Assembly: GCF_014174405.1 (NCBI RefSeq)
Contig: NZ_JACEGA010000001.1
Span: 3,078,501-3,142,500 of the forward strand
Length of the DNA stretch: 64,000 nucleotides
From: Variimorphobacter saccharofermentans
GTDB taxonomy: Bacteria > Bacillota > Clostridia > Lachnospirales > Lachnospiraceae
Direction of reading: 5' to 3'
Each line of letters begins with the position of its first letter. Positions within the stretch are counted from its first letter, which is position 1. The notes under the pieces are model-generated. The model saw only the letters and a program-made list of their open reading frames with translations. It was not told the DNA's origin and did no database searches. Of the stretch, positions 26,027 through 35,673 are shown one piece after another. Both the position numbers and the translations under genes were made by a program.

Positions 26027-26128
26027 AATCAATCGTTTCAAACAATATAACGCTATTTCTTTATAAACTTATTTTAATAAAACAAAATTTATAGTACAGA
26101 AAAAGGTACACTGTAAACCCAACATTGA

Positions 26129-26329
26129 TTATAATTTTGTTACGTTAGTTGCCTGAGGACCCTTAGCTCCCTGAACTACTTCGAACTGAACTTCCTGGCC
26201 TTCTTCTAAAGACTTAAAGCCTTCCATGTTAAGACCACTGTAATGTACGAATACATCGTTGCCCTGTTCGTCAGAGATAAATCCAAATCCTTTTTGATTG
26301 TTGAACCACTTAACTGTACCTTTGTTCAT
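26129..26329 (-). CDS. Cold-shock protein (CspA family)
   Basis: Single cold-shock domain of 66 residues, an RNA chaperone or antiterminator in the cytoplasm. RNP1 is KGFGFISDE and RNP2 is DVFVHYSGL. It ends PQATNVTKL. The ATG at 26329 has GGAGG eight bases upstream; the open frame continues upstream without a homologous sequence. Monocistronic. Confidence 0.95.
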   Translation of the reverse strand: MNKGTVKWFNNQKGFGFISDEQGNDVFVHYSGLNMEGFKSLEEGQEVQFEVVQGAKGPQATNVTKL

Positions 26330-26422
26330 GAAAAATTCCTCCAAAAAATAAAATATAATAATGTTTGCCGACTTCTTCGACAACATAATCATGATAACAC
26401 TCTTTCATCTTTGTGTCAAACA

Positions 26423-26869
26423 TTATTTGTCGACACAATTGTTTAATTCATACGCTTCCTTTGCCGTACATACCTCATAATGATTGTTTTCCAGTACTTG
26501 TAATGCAATTTGTAAATCTGAAAGCTTCATGATTATGGATGTATTACTTCCTGCTGTCTCCAGAGTGTACATATATTCTACACTTAATCCCGCTTCAAAC
26601 AATATCCGCAAGACTTCATGCAATGTGCCTGGCTTTTGCGCTATCTTTACAGCAATTACATCTGTTAACATCGCAGAAAATCCTTCTTCTTTCAGTACTT
26701 TTCGTCCCTCTTCCGGATCAGATACAATCATTCTAAGTACACCATACTCTGATGTATCAGCTAAACTAAAGGAAGCAATATTGATATTCTTTTCGCTTAA
26801 TGCTTCTGTAACACGCTCTAATCTGCCTTCTCTGTTCTCAATAAACACCGATAGTTGCTTAATAACCAT
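26423..26869 (-). CDS. Tandem ACT-domain protein
   Basis: Small regulatory protein of 148 residues with two ACT domains (MVIKQLSVFIENREGRLERV and VIAVKIAQKPGTLHEVLRIL). It probably binds an amino acid. Proteins of this type commonly follow phenylacetate-CoA ligase genes in clostridia. Here it is the last gene after iorA, iorB and paaK, with GGAGGGGG before the ATG. It may sense aromatic amino acids and modulate the pathway; this is inferred from context. Confidence 0.88.
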   Translation of the reverse strand: MVIKQLSVFIENREGRLERVTEALSEKNINIASFSLADTSEYGVLRMIVSDPEEGRKVLKEEGFSAMLTDVIAVKIAQKPGTLHEVLRILFEAGLSVEYMYTLETAGSNTSIIMKLSDLQIALQVLENNHYEVCTAKEAYELNNCVDK

Positions 26870-26948
26870 AGTCCCCCTCCTATTCTCAATAAAACATATG
26901 CAAATAAATCCGAAATATCACAGGAATACGTGTCCTTATCGTATTTCA

Positions 26949-28247
26949 CTAAATCAGTTTCCGATTATCTATCACTCTCTTAGCTTTTCCTTCACTTCTC
27001 TGTATCGTCTTTGGTTCTACAAGCTTAACCTTTACCGAAAGGCCCAAAGCATTATGCAGAACATGAGCAATCTTCTTTGTGAGATTCTCCAATTGCTTGA
27101 TTTCATCGGAGAAGAAGCGTTCTTCCACTTCTACCTGAACCTCAAGAACATCCAGATTATTAACACGATCTACAATTAACATATAGTGAGGACTGGTTTC
27201 TCCCATCTCCAATAATGCAGCTTCAACCTGTGAAGGGAATACATTTACACCACGAATAATTAACATGTCATCAGAACGACCCTTAAATCTTGAGATACGA
27301 GCTAAGGTTCTTCCACATTCACATTTATCATATGTAATACTGGTTAAGTCCTTGGTACGATAACGGAACAATGGTAGAGCTTCCTTAGTCAAGGTTGTAA
27401 ATACCAGTTCTCCGACTTCCCCTTCCTTACATGGCTCCAAGGTCTCCGGATTAATAATCTCGGGAACAAAATGATCCTCATATACATGAAGTCCTTGATG
27501 ATATTCACAATCAGCTGCAACACCAGGTCCCAGAATCTCGCTTAATCCATAGATATCAAACGCCTTCAAATGAAGCTTAGCCTCAATCTCTTTTCTCATG
27601 TTTTCCGTCCATGGTTCCGCACCGCAAATAGCGGCCTTGAGTTTAATATTATCAATTTGCCCTGCTTCCTCCAACGTCTCCGCTATGTGCATTAAATAAG
27701 AAGGTGTGCAGGCAATGGCTGTCGCCTCAAAATCCAGCATCATGGTGATCAGCTTTTGTGTATTTCCGGTAGATTGGGGAATTACCGTAGCGCCTAAATT
27801 CTCAGCACCATAGTGCAGACCTAAACCGCCTGTAAATAAACCGTATCCATAAGCTACCTGAATTCTGTCATGTGCTCCAACTCCTGCCATAGCAAGTACT
27901 CTGGCTACACATTCCTGCCATATCTCAATATCTTTTCTAGTATATCCCACAACTGTCGCTTTTCCTGTGGTTCCGGAGGAAGCATGCACTCTGACTACCT
28001 CAGATTGTGGAACCGCAAATAATCCGAATGGATAATTATCTCTTAAATCATCTTTTGTTGTAAAAGGTAACTTCTTCAAATCCTCAATACTGTTGATATC
28101 ACCAGGTTCGAGTCCCATCTGTTGCATTTTCTTACGATAAAATTCAACATTATGATATACCCTGTTCACTAATTTCTTTAATCTGGCGCTCTGAAGGCTG
28201 TGGATTTCATCACGGCTCATACATTCCTTCGTTTCATTCCAAATCAT
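26949..28247 (-). CDS. paaK: Phenylacetate-CoA ligase
   Basis: ATP-dependent aryl-acetate:CoA ligase of the adenylate-forming superfamily, 432 residues. The phosphate loop is [16 protein letters not shown]. The middle motif is [15 protein letters not shown], followed by [11 protein letters not shown], and [20 protein letters not shown] marks the C-terminal hinge. The ATG at 28247 has GGAGGGG upstream; an ATG at 28265 does not. It follows iorA-iorB, which produce aryl-acetyl-CoA from aryl-pyruvates, so in reverse it can conserve energy as ATP or it can reactivate aryl acetates. Confidence 0.94.
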   Translation of the reverse strand: MIWNETKECMSRDEIHSLQSARLKKLVNRVYHNVEFYRKKMQQMGLEPGDINSIEDLKKLPFTTKDDLRDNYPFGLFAVPQSEVVRVHASSGTTGKATVVGYTRKDIEIWQECVARVLAMAGVGAHDRIQVAYGYGLFTGGLGLHYGAENLGATVIPQSTGNTQKLITMMLDFEATAIACTPSYLMHIAETLEEAGQIDNIKLKAAICGAEPWTENMRKEIEAKLHLKAFDIYGLSEILGPGVAADCEYHQGLHVYEDHFVPEIINPETLEPCKEGEVGELVFTTLTKEALPLFRYRTKDLTSITYDKCECGRTLARISRFKGRSDDMLIIRGVNVFPSQVEAALLEMGETSPHYMLIVDRVNNLDVLEVQVEVEERFFSDEIKQLENLTKKIAHVLHNALGLSVKVKLVEPKTIQRSEGKAKRVIDNRKLI

Positions 28248-28292
28248 AATTGCATCCCCTCCCATGAGTAATTATTTTGTGTTTTCCTGTTA

Positions 28293-28868
28293 CTACTGAT
28301 GTAAGGTATAACCAACCTCAAATGCTTTTTTATTTATTTCGATGGTTTTCTTCGGAACCGTATTTTCGATCACTGTTAACCAGTCTTCCTTTGAAAAATC
28401 CATATGCTGTGCGGCGATACCAAGCACGATCACATTGAACACTTTACTGTTACCTAGCTTTTTTGCTTCCTCAATGGCATTCACTTTGAATACTCTATGT
28501 TCCTTTTCCATGTCTTCCAGGATATTTTCAGGATATTTTGCTGCACCGATTACAACCGGCATCGGATCAATTCGTTGATCATTCACAACAATTGCACCGC
28601 CCTTTTTTAAGAAGTGAGCATATCGTAATGCTTCCAAACGTTCAAAGGCGATTAAGACATCTGCCTGACCTTCCTCAACAATCGGCTCATTTACCTTGTC
28701 ACCATATCTGACAAAGGTAACAACACTGCCTCCTCTTTGTGCCATTCCATGGACTTCTGACAATTTCACGTCATATCCCGCATGAATGGTCAACGCTCCT
28801 AATATTCTACTGGTAAGCAAGGTTCCCTGCCCGCCAACACCGACAATCATAATGTTTTTCGTTTCCAT
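28293..28868 (-). CDS. iorB: Indolepyruvate:ferredoxin oxidoreductase, beta subunit
   Basis: Gamma-type catalytic subunit of the 2-oxoacid:ferredoxin oxidoreductase, 191 residues. The opening IMIVGVGGQGTLLTSRILG is followed by SEVHGMAQRGGSVVTFVRYG and VLIAFERLEALR, all typical. It acts with the upstream alpha subunit to oxidise aryl-pyruvates (from Trp, Phe, Tyr) to aryl-acetyl-CoA, reducing ferredoxin. AGGAGG is seven bases before the ATG and directly follows the iorA stop. Confidence 0.95.
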   Translation of the reverse strand: METKNIMIVGVGGQGTLLTSRILGALTIHAGYDVKLSEVHGMAQRGGSVVTFVRYGDKVNEPIVEEGQADVLIAFERLEALRYAHFLKKGGAIVVNDQRIDPMPVVIGAAKYPENILEDMEKEHRVFKVNAIEEAKKLGNSKVFNVIVLGIAAQHMDFSKEDWLTVIENTVPKKTIEINKKAFEVGYTLHQ

Positions 28869-28880
28869 GGTAAATCCTCC

Positions 28881-30623
28881 TTATCGTAACTGTACCGGGC
28901 TGATTGCACCGAATTTACATGCTGTCTCACATAATCCGCAGCCATTACACATGGTATCATTGATTACAATTGTTCCGTTCTCTTTCTTCGTAATCGCCGG
29001 GCAGCCTGGTTTCATACACATTCCGCACTTCATACAAACCTCCGGATTAATTCGATACTGCTTCGATACCGGTGTCTTGTCTAGCAGAACACAAGGAGAT
29101 TTCGTAATAATTACTGCCACATCATCTATCGCAGTAGCTTCCTTAACCACCTTTTCCAGTCTAGCCGTATCAAAGGCATTTACTTCATATACATGGTTAA
29201 CACCAACCGACTTACACAAAGCTGCAATATCAATTGCATAGGTTGGTTCTCCCTTCAGCGTTTTACCCGTTGCAGCATGATCCTGATGACCAGTCATACC
29301 TGTTGTGGAGTTATCAAGAATCATTACTGTTCCAGTACCTTTGTTGTATATCATATTCATTAAAGAATTAATTCCCGTATGTAAAAATGTAGAATCACCG
29401 ATTACTGCTACCCAGTTCTTGATATAATCTTTTCCCTTTGCCTTTTCCATTCCATGGAGGGTGGATATACTTGCGCCCATGCAAACGGTGGTATCAACAA
29501 CACTTAACGGAGCCACAGCTCCCAGAGTATAGCAGCCGATATCTCCTGCTCCATGTATTTTTAATTTGCTTAGCACGGAATATACACTTCTGTGAGGGCA
29601 TCCAGGGCATAAAATCGGAGGACGGTTCGGAGCCTGCGCTGGTAGAGCAATGGATAGCTTTTCTCCTCCAATTGCTTTGCGGAGAAGATTTGCCGAATAC
29701 TCACCCTGAACAGTTAGTACTTCCTTTCCTATAGCCTTAATTCCCCAAGATTTTACCTGTTCTTCAATAATCGGATCAAGCTCCTCCACAATATATAAGG
29801 TATCCACCTTTGAAGCAAATTCCTCAATCAGCTTCTTAGGAAGAGGATTTACGATACCCAGCTTTAATACGGATGCATTCGGAAATGCTTCCTTAACATA
29901 TTGATAGGGAATACCTGAAGTGATAAAACCAATCTTCGTATCATTATATTCAACCTTATTAATTGGAAAATTGCATCCATCCTTCACGAGAGCCGCTTCT
30001 CTGCTCTCAACGACCAAATGACGTCCTTTTGCATTTCCCGGCATCATTACATTTTTAGCAAAATCTCGTACATAGGGTTTATCTTCTAATTCTATCCGAT
30101 CATTGAGCTCCACCATTCCCTGGGAGTGGGACAATCTGGTAGTGGAACGTACAATTACCGGTGTATCATATTTTTCACTTAGATCAAATGCAAATTTTAC
30201 AAATTCCTTTGCTTCACTACTATCAGAAGGTTCTAATACAGGAACTTTTGCAGCTCTTGCTACCGCTCTTGTATCCTGCTCATTTTGCGAGCTGTATAGG
30301 CCAGGATCATCCGCTACAATAGCAACTAAACCACCAGTAACTCCGATATAAGATACCGTAAATAACGGATCAGCTGCAACATTTAAACCAACATGCTTCA
30401 TCGATGCTAAAGCCCTTACTCCGCTTATCGATGCACCAATCGCAACCTCCATTGCCACCTTTTCATTGGGTGACCATTCCGAATAAATCTCATCATATTT
30501 TACAATATTCTCACTGATCTCTGTGCTGGGTGTTCCCGGGTAGGCTGCGGACACTTTACAACCCGCCTCATATGCACCACGAGCAAAAGCTTCATTTCCA
30601 AGCATTATAACTTTTTCAGACAC
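28881..30623 (-). CDS. iorA: Indolepyruvate:ferredoxin oxidoreductase, alpha subunit
   Basis: Thiamine-diphosphate and iron-sulfur subunit, 580 residues. The N-terminal pyrimidine-binding region includes GCKVSAAYPGTPSTEI. The TPP pyrophosphate domain contains CPGCPHRSVYSVL, GDIGCYTLG and AVIGDSTFLHTGINSL. The C terminus carries two ferredoxin-like clusters (CMKCGMCMKPGCP and CNGCGLCETACKFGAI). The start is GTG at 30623 (VSEKVIMLGNEAF) with AAAGGAG nine bases upstream. The open frame reaches 30704 but the extension is not family-like. First gene of the aryl-pyruvate operon. Confidence 0.95.
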   Translation of the reverse strand: MSEKVIMLGNEAFARGAYEAGCKVSAAYPGTPSTEISENIVKYDEIYSEWSPNEKVAMEVAIGASISGVRALASMKHVGLNVAADPLFTVSYIGVTGGLVAIVADDPGLYSSQNEQDTRAVARAAKVPVLEPSDSSEAKEFVKFAFDLSEKYDTPVIVRSTTRLSHSQGMVELNDRIELEDKPYVRDFAKNVMMPGNAKGRHLVVESREAALVKDGCNFPINKVEYNDTKIGFITSGIPYQYVKEAFPNASVLKLGIVNPLPKKLIEEFASKVDTLYIVEELDPIIEEQVKSWGIKAIGKEVLTVQGEYSANLLRKAIGGEKLSIALPAQAPNRPPILCPGCPHRSVYSVLSKLKIHGAGDIGCYTLGAVAPLSVVDTTVCMGASISTLHGMEKAKGKDYIKNWVAVIGDSTFLHTGINSLMNMIYNKGTGTVMILDNSTTGMTGHQDHAATGKTLKGEPTYAIDIAALCKSVGVNHVYEVNAFDTARLEKVVKEATAIDDVAVIITKSPCVLLDKTPVSKQYRINPEVCMKCGMCMKPGCPAITKKENGTIVINDTMCNGCGLCETACKFGAISPVQLR

Positions 30624-30820
30624 TATGTAAAACTCCTTTCTTGCATAAAACATGCTGGCAAACTGCCGATGTCCTTTATCACGAACTGTAGGTAATTTTA
30701 CCAATTACACTCCTTGTAATGGAAGCTTACCTTTATTCATCCATTGCTACTAATTTTATCACATTACTATAGTAAAGCACAACCCTATTTTTCATTAATA
30801 ATTATTGTTCTTATAGAACA

Positions 30821-30974
30821 CCGGAAGGATAGAGACAGGAATATATCCACCGCGGAGCCGCTTTCGCTTAGTTGCACTAAGTAACGGTACATAAGGCTCT
30901 AAAATACAGAGCCTTATGTACCGACTAGTGCAAATACTCCGACTCTGGATATATTCCTGCCTCCATCCTTTCGG
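30821..30974. repeat. 154-bp long-hairpin element
   Basis: Outer arms CCGGAAGGATAGAGACAGGA (from 30821) and a matching complement ending at 30974 continue through ATATATCCA. The arms close on an inner perfect 16-base stem, CGGTACATAAGGCTCT (30885-30900) with 30908-30923, around a 7-base loop. About 20 unpaired bases bulge on the left arm. No frame inside is coding. It could be a MITE-like repeat or an RNA hairpin. It lies in the 620-base gap between iorA and the symporter. Confidence 0.65.
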
Positions 30975-30978
30975 AGTT

Positions 30979-31025
30979 CATTTATATAATTAAGAAATTC
31001 AGAGAATTTCTTAATTATATAAATG
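30979..31025. repeat. Perfect 22-bp inverted repeat with 3-base loop
   Basis: Bases 30979-31000 are the exact complement of 31004-31025, with loop AGA. The stem is AT-rich (core TATATAATTAAGAAATTC). It starts five bases after the 154-bp hairpin element and has no T-run. It could be a protein-binding palindrome, a cruciform or an RNA processing site. A weaker hairpin, GATGACAA/TTGTCATC, spans 31082-31149. Confidence 0.7.
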
Positions 31026-31164
31026 TTTAGGGTATCATAAGTCAGCAGGATAATTTCAATGAATAATAATGAATATATTTAGATGACAAAGACCAGCTCA
31101 AGCGATTAATATGTTAGTTTTCCATCGCTTTAATCAGGCTATTGTCATCTCAACCAAATAAAAA

Positions 31165-31192
31165 CTGACTCATGATATTATTCACAAGTCAG
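31165..31192 (-). terminator. Terminator of the symporter gene
   Basis: On the minus strand CTGACT (31192-31187) pairs with AGTCAG (31170-31165) and is followed by TTTTTAT. It lies about 50 bases after the stop of the symporter gene. Confidence 0.6.
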
Positions 31193-31244
31193 CTTTCAAT
31201 GCGCAATCTATTTATTCTACCCAATGGTAAAATGCATATTTATA

Positions 31245-32780
31245 TTACTCTGCGACGGTTTCTGTTGTATGCGTTGTGGGAGCAGTTATCTTTTCACCAT
31301 AACAGCTAAAAATATCAGAAACATACTTCTTATCCATCTTAGGAGTAAGCAGACTAACTACTGGTACTACTACTAAGCCTGCAACCATTGCAAATGCCCC
31401 GGCATTGATCGGAGATGCAATATATTTTAAGAACATATTTGATACTGTAATACCGACACCGGTAGCAAAGCTTGCCCATACAGCAGCTTTGGTAACGCCC
31501 TTCCAATACAAACCATATAGGAATGGTGCTAAGAAGGATCCTGCCAAAGCTCCCCATGAAATCCCCATCAACTGTGCAATAAAAGTGGGAGGATTTAGTG
31601 CGAGGAATACGGATAATGCAATAAAGAATATAATCAATATTCTCATAGTGAGTAATTGACTCTTATCACTCATTTTCTTCACAATATTTCCTTTGATAAA
31701 ATCCAATGTCAATGTTGAACTGGAGGTCATTACAAGTGACGCTAAGGTTGACATGGATGCAGATAATACCAGTACGACTACTATACCGATTAAGGCATTA
31801 GATAGAGTAGAAAGCATGTGAGGTACAATTGCATCATATATTACAGTGCCATCTGCTTTATGAATAGCCGGATTATCATATAATCTTCCGAAGCCACCTA
31901 TGAAATAGCATCCAGCAGATACGATGATAGCAAAGATAGTGGAAATAATGGTTCCTGTCTTAATGGATTTATCATCTTTAATAGCATAGAATTTATGCAC
32001 CATCTGCGGTAGTCCCCAGGTACCTAGGGAGGTCAGGACCACTACTCCAACAAGATTAATTGGGTCTGGACCAAAGGATGAGGCAAACACGCCGGTTTGT
32101 CCTAGCGTAGCAGGAGCATCACTTTCAAATATAGCTAAGCCGTTCAACGCTTCTATGAAACCGCCATTATTATTTAATACTGTTATAATGACCGCTATTA
32201 TTCCAATCAGCATAATAATTCCCTGAATAAAATCATTGATTGCAGTAGCCATATATCCACCGAGTATTACATAAACACCGGTAAGTACAGCCATAACCAA
32301 TACACAAACCCAGTATGGTATATCAAAGGCCATACCAAATAATCTGGATAATCCGTTATATACAGAAGCTGTATAAGGTACAAGGAAGATAAATGCAATT
32401 GCAGAAGCTGCAATTCTTAATGCCTTACTATTGTATCGGCTTCCGAAAAAGTCCGGCATTGTGGTTGATTTCACATGATGGGTCATAACACGAGTTCTAC
32501 GTCCTAAGATCACCCAAGCCAATAGACTTCCTATCATGGCGTTTCCTATACCAATCCATGTAGCCGAAATACCGTACTTCCATCCAAATTGCCCCGCATA
32601 ACCAACAAATACAACTGCTGAGAAATAAGTAGTTCCATAAGCAAAAGCAGTTAGCCACGGTCCCACTGCTCTTCCACCAAGTACAAAATCTCCAACATTA
32701 GTAGCATGCTTTCTTGCATATAATCCTACGAAAATCATAATTGCAAAAAAGACTACCAAAAACAACACTTTAATGAACAT
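31245..32780 (-). CDS. Sodium:solute symporter (SSS family)
   Basis: Integral membrane transporter of 511 residues with about 13 hydrophobic segments. It begins MFIKVLFLVVFFAIMIFVGL. Family signatures are GGRAVGPWLTAFAYGTTYFS and GGYMATAINDFIQGIIML. The substrate cannot be told from the sequence; related proteins move proline, pantothenate or carboxylates with sodium. GGGAGAGG precedes the ATG. It is monocistronic, with a consensus promoter and tandem palindromes downstream of the -10, so it is tightly repressed under some condition. Confidence 0.92.
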   Translation of the reverse strand: MFIKVLFLVVFFAIMIFVGLYARKHATNVGDFVLGGRAVGPWLTAFAYGTTYFSAVVFVGYAGQFGWKYGISATWIGIGNAMIGSLLAWVILGRRTRVMTHHVKSTTMPDFFGSRYNSKALRIAASAIAFIFLVPYTASVYNGLSRLFGMAFDIPYWVCVLVMAVLTGVYVILGGYMATAINDFIQGIIMLIGIIAVIITVLNNNGGFIEALNGLAIFESDAPATLGQTGVFASSFGPDPINLVGVVVLTSLGTWGLPQMVHKFYAIKDDKSIKTGTIISTIFAIIVSAGCYFIGGFGRLYDNPAIHKADGTVIYDAIVPHMLSTLSNALIGIVVVLVLSASMSTLASLVMTSSSTLTLDFIKGNIVKKMSDKSQLLTMRILIIFFIALSVFLALNPPTFIAQLMGISWGALAGSFLAPFLYGLYWKGVTKAAVWASFATGVGITVSNMFLKYIASPINAGAFAMVAGLVVVPVVSLLTPKMDKKYVSDIFSCYGEKITAPTTHTTETVAE

Positions 32781-32817
32781 GTTGATACCTCTCCCTTTCC
32801 AAGCTCTTCATCGCTTT

Positions 32818-32876
32818 AACGCTTTAAAGCGTTTGCGCTTTAAAGCAATAATAACAAATTATTATGGATTTGTCAA
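32818..32876 (-). promoter_or_regulatory. Symporter promoter with tandem palindromic operators
   Basis: TTGACA (32876-32871), a 17-base spacer and TATTAT (32853-32848) form a strong minus-strand promoter. Downstream of it lie AACGCTTTAAAGCGTT (32818-32833, a perfect 16-base palindrome) and GCTTTAAAGC (32837-32846), with centres 16 bases apart. A half copy, CGCTTTAA, lies at 32812. They would cover the transcription start and act as repressor sites. Confidence 0.75.
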
Positions 32877-32991
32877 CACAAAAAAACGACTTATGCAAAT
32901 ATTTACTAATAATACATGCTACAGATACTTCGCTTAATATACATGTATAAGGCAATTTGCATAAGCCGCTATATGATTATCTTTTATTTAT

Positions 32992-33273
32992 CTAAACTGC
33001 TTGATACAGCTTTAGAAGAAGTAATATATAGATCAGGGCAGCCAAAGGAACATATACCTGGAACTTCCAATGTTTTGTCTTATGATGAAACAGATGCATG
33101 CCAAGATAGCATCCCACACCTCCACCTGCAAAAGCCGCCATAAATAACACTCTTTCCGGGATTCTCCAAGCGTTTTTTACTGCTCTTTTCTTATCCACCC
33201 CCATTATAATGAAGCCGATCATGTTTATCAAAAGGAGGTATCCGATAATAACCGACATCAAGTATGGGAGCAT
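32992..33273 (-). CDS. DUF1294 family membrane protein
   Basis: Small integral membrane protein of 93 residues and unknown function. The family pattern is clear: FIIMGVDKKRAVKNAWRIPE, then FAGGGVGCYLGMHLFHHKT and a final hydrophobic segment. It begins one base after the aspS stop codon, using the GAGGAG inside the aspS 3' end as its ribosome binding site, so it is translationally coupled to aspS. Confidence 0.9.
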   Translation of the reverse strand: MLPYLMSVIIGYLLLINMIGFIIMGVDKKRAVKNAWRIPERVLFMAAFAGGGVGCYLGMHLFHHKTKHWKFQVYVPLAALIYILLLLKLYQAV

Positions 33274-33274
33274 G

Positions 33275-35065
33275 TTACATCTCCTCGCTTGCTATTGAGA
33301 TTCCTAATTCCTTTAACTGTTTATCATCTACAATGTTTGGCGCTTCTGTCATGAGACAGGAAGCATCCTTAACTTTCGGGAATGCGATAACGTCACGAAT
33401 GCTATCCTCCTGAGTCATCAGCATTACCAAACGGTCCAAACCATACGCAAGTCCAGCATGCGGAGGTACACCGTATTTAAATGCATTTAGGAGGAAGCCA
33501 AAGCGTTCGTAGGCCGCTTCCTTCGTAAATCCCAATACCTCAAACATCTTTTCCTGAATATCATTCTGGTAGATTCTCACGGACCCACCACCGATTTCAG
33601 TTCCGTTTAATGTAATATCATATGCTTTTGCTCTTACTTTGCCTGGATCGGTATCAAGCAGTGCCAGATCCTCATCCATTGGCATAGTAAACGGATGATG
33701 CTTCGCTGTATACCTACACTCTTCCTTTGAGTACTCCAACAGAGGGAACTCTGTAATCCAAAGGAATTTATACTCATCCTTATGAAGCAGGCCAAGATTT
33801 TTTGCAATTTCTACACGGAGAGCTCCTAACGAAGCAAATACAATCTCATCTTCGTCTGCAGCAAATAGCAGAAGATCTCCCGGTTTTCCGTTCATCGCTG
33901 CCACTAATGCTGACAGTTCTTCCTCCGTCATGAATTTTGCAAAGGATGATTTATATGAACCATCCGCTGCAATTGCCAGATATGCCAATCCCTTAGCCCC
34001 ATAATCCTTAACAAAATCCACCAATGCATCAATCTTTTTTCTAGGCATATCTGCCTGGCCTTCCGCATTAATACCTCGAACGGAACCGCCTTTTTCTAGT
34101 GCGTTAGTGAATACGCTAAAGCCACAGCCTTTTACAACCTCTGACACATTTTTTAATTCAAATCCAAACCGAATATCCGGCTTATCAGAACCAAACCGAT
34201 CCATTGCTTCTGCATAGGTCATTCTCTGTATCGGTAATGGTATATCGATACCAATGCTCTCTTTGAACATCTTCTGTAATAAGCGCTCATTAACACTGAT
34301 AACATCATCCACATCTACAAATGAAAGCTCCATATCAATCTGAGTAAATTCCGGCTGTCTATCCGCACGAAGGTCTTCGTCACGGAAGCACTTAACTATC
34401 TGAAAATACCGATCATAACCGGAGCACATTAATAGCTGCTTGAAAATCTGTGGTGATTGGGGTAATGCATAGAAATTACCAGGGTGTACACGGCTGGGCA
34501 CCAAGTAATCTCTGGCACCTTCCGGAGTACTCTTCGTAAGCATTGGAGTCTCTATCTCCAGGAAGCCTTCCTCTGTCAGAAAACTCCGGGTTACATTCGC
34601 AACCTTACTACGAAGAATCAGGTTTTTCTGTAAATCAGGTCTTCTTAAATCCAGATAGCGATATTTCAAACGAAGCTCTTCCTTTGTCTTTGAATCCTCT
34701 TCAATCGGAAACGGAGGTGTCTCTGCTTCAGAAAGGATTCGCAGTTCCTTTGCTCTAATTTCAATTTTACCGGTAGCAAGATTTTCATTCACAGCTCCGG
34801 AACGGGCTTCCACCTTACCTACTACAGCTATTACAAATTCACTTCTTAAGGTTTCTGCTTTCGTAAAGTTTTCATTGCCACAATCATTCGCCTCAAAAAT
34901 GATCTGTAAGATGCCGGATCGATCTCTTAGATCAACAAAAATAATACCACCCTTATTTCTGCTTTTCTGTACCCATCCCATTACAGTAACATTTTCTCCG
35001 ATATTCTTTTCGGATAATTCGGTACATCTGTGGCTTCTGTGCAAGCCTCTCATAGATTCAGCCAT
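33275..35065 (-). CDS. aspS: Aspartyl-tRNA synthetase
   Basis: Class II aminoacyl-tRNA synthetase, 596 residues, of the bacterial long form. An N-terminal OB-fold anticodon-binding domain (VTVMGWVQKSRNKGGIIFVD) comes first. Motif 2 reads FRDEDLRADRQPEFTQID. A GAD insertion occupies the middle, and motif 3 is GLAYGLDRLVMLM. AGGAG precedes the ATG. It lies in the conserved minus-strand cluster after hisS. The upstream stretch was checked for a T-box leader; none was seen. Confidence 0.97.
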   Translation of the reverse strand: MAESMRGLHRSHRCTELSEKNIGENVTVMGWVQKSRNKGGIIFVDLRDRSGILQIIFEANDCGNENFTKAETLRSEFVIAVVGKVEARSGAVNENLATGKIEIRAKELRILSEAETPPFPIEEDSKTKEELRLKYRYLDLRRPDLQKNLILRSKVANVTRSFLTEEGFLEIETPMLTKSTPEGARDYLVPSRVHPGNFYALPQSPQIFKQLLMCSGYDRYFQIVKCFRDEDLRADRQPEFTQIDMELSFVDVDDVISVNERLLQKMFKESIGIDIPLPIQRMTYAEAMDRFGSDKPDIRFGFELKNVSEVVKGCGFSVFTNALEKGGSVRGINAEGQADMPRKKIDALVDFVKDYGAKGLAYLAIAADGSYKSSFAKFMTEEELSALVAAMNGKPGDLLLFAADEDEIVFASLGALRVEIAKNLGLLHKDEYKFLWITEFPLLEYSKEECRYTAKHHPFTMPMDEDLALLDTDPGKVRAKAYDITLNGTEIGGGSVRIYQNDIQEKMFEVLGFTKEAAYERFGFLLNAFKYGVPPHAGLAYGLDRLVMLMTQEDSIRDVIAFPKVKDASCLMTEAPNIVDDKQLKELGISIASEEM

Positions 35066-35132
35066 TTCTCATTCTCCTTTTATCTAAAGTCGGGAATTCC
35101 CGCCTGATCTTCTAACTTAATAAATTACTACA

Positions 35133-35175
35133 TAAAATAGTTGAAAACCCGCATAGCGTGTTTTCAACTATTTTA
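35133..35175. terminator. Terminator between the Dabb gene and aspS
   Basis: A perfect 16-base stem (TAAAATAGTTGAAAAC at 35133-35148 with 35160-35175) and an 11-base loop. It is AT-rich with T-runs in both directions. It lies downstream of the Dabb gene, so aspS probably has its own promoter. Confidence 0.75.
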
Positions 35176-35220
35176 ATCCATTTTAATATATCTGTCCATA
35201 TCTAATTTACGGATAAAAGC

Positions 35221-35526
35221 TTAAGAAACCAAGAAATCAAAGCATCTGCGATTTTTTACAAAGGGTCTCACATAGGTATTCGCTACTCTCACATGCTCCG
35301 GATGAATTGTATATGCTTTAAGTGCTTCTTCGCTCTCAAATTCACTGTAGAGCAGAATTTTCGCATCCGATGTATCGATTGGGTTCGTAATCAACTGTAT
35401 CGTCAGAATACCCTCTATCTTATCAATCAGACCTTCCAGCTCTTTTTTCATCTCAGCCACATGCTTTTGATTCTCCTCTTCTGTAAAACCATCTGCATAA
35501 TCCCATCCAATAATATGTTTAACCAT
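35221..35526 (-). CDS. Dabb (stress-responsive alpha/beta-barrel) domain protein
   Basis: Dimeric ferredoxin-like fold protein of 101 residues; function unknown. It opens MVKHIIGWDYADGFTEEE and contains ILLYSEFESEEALKAYTIHP with HVRVANTYVRP, the family core. The ATG at 35526 has GGGAGG five bases upstream; the open frame extends to 35565 without support. It lies between hisS and aspS. A short hairpin (TTAATATCATCA and complement) lies just upstream, near 35580-35605. Confidence 0.88.
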   Translation of the reverse strand: MVKHIIGWDYADGFTEEENQKHVAEMKKELEGLIDKIEGILTIQLITNPIDTSDAKILLYSEFESEEALKAYTIHPEHVRVANTYVRPFVKNRRCFDFLVS

Positions 35527-35673
35527 AAAAGCCTCCCTTCTGCCATAAGCAACGTATATCAACACAATAGCTTTCCTGTTAATATCATCAAAGTGATGAT
35601 ATTAAGCAAATAAATACTGCCAGGTTTCCTGTTTCTCAGACAGATTTGTCTGTCATATTCATAATATGCTCAA

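Noticed and set aside
26484..27179. 231-codon plus-strand frame across the ACT and paaK genes
   Set aside because: Both minus-strand genes have complete family motifs and ribosome binding sites; the frame is their complement.
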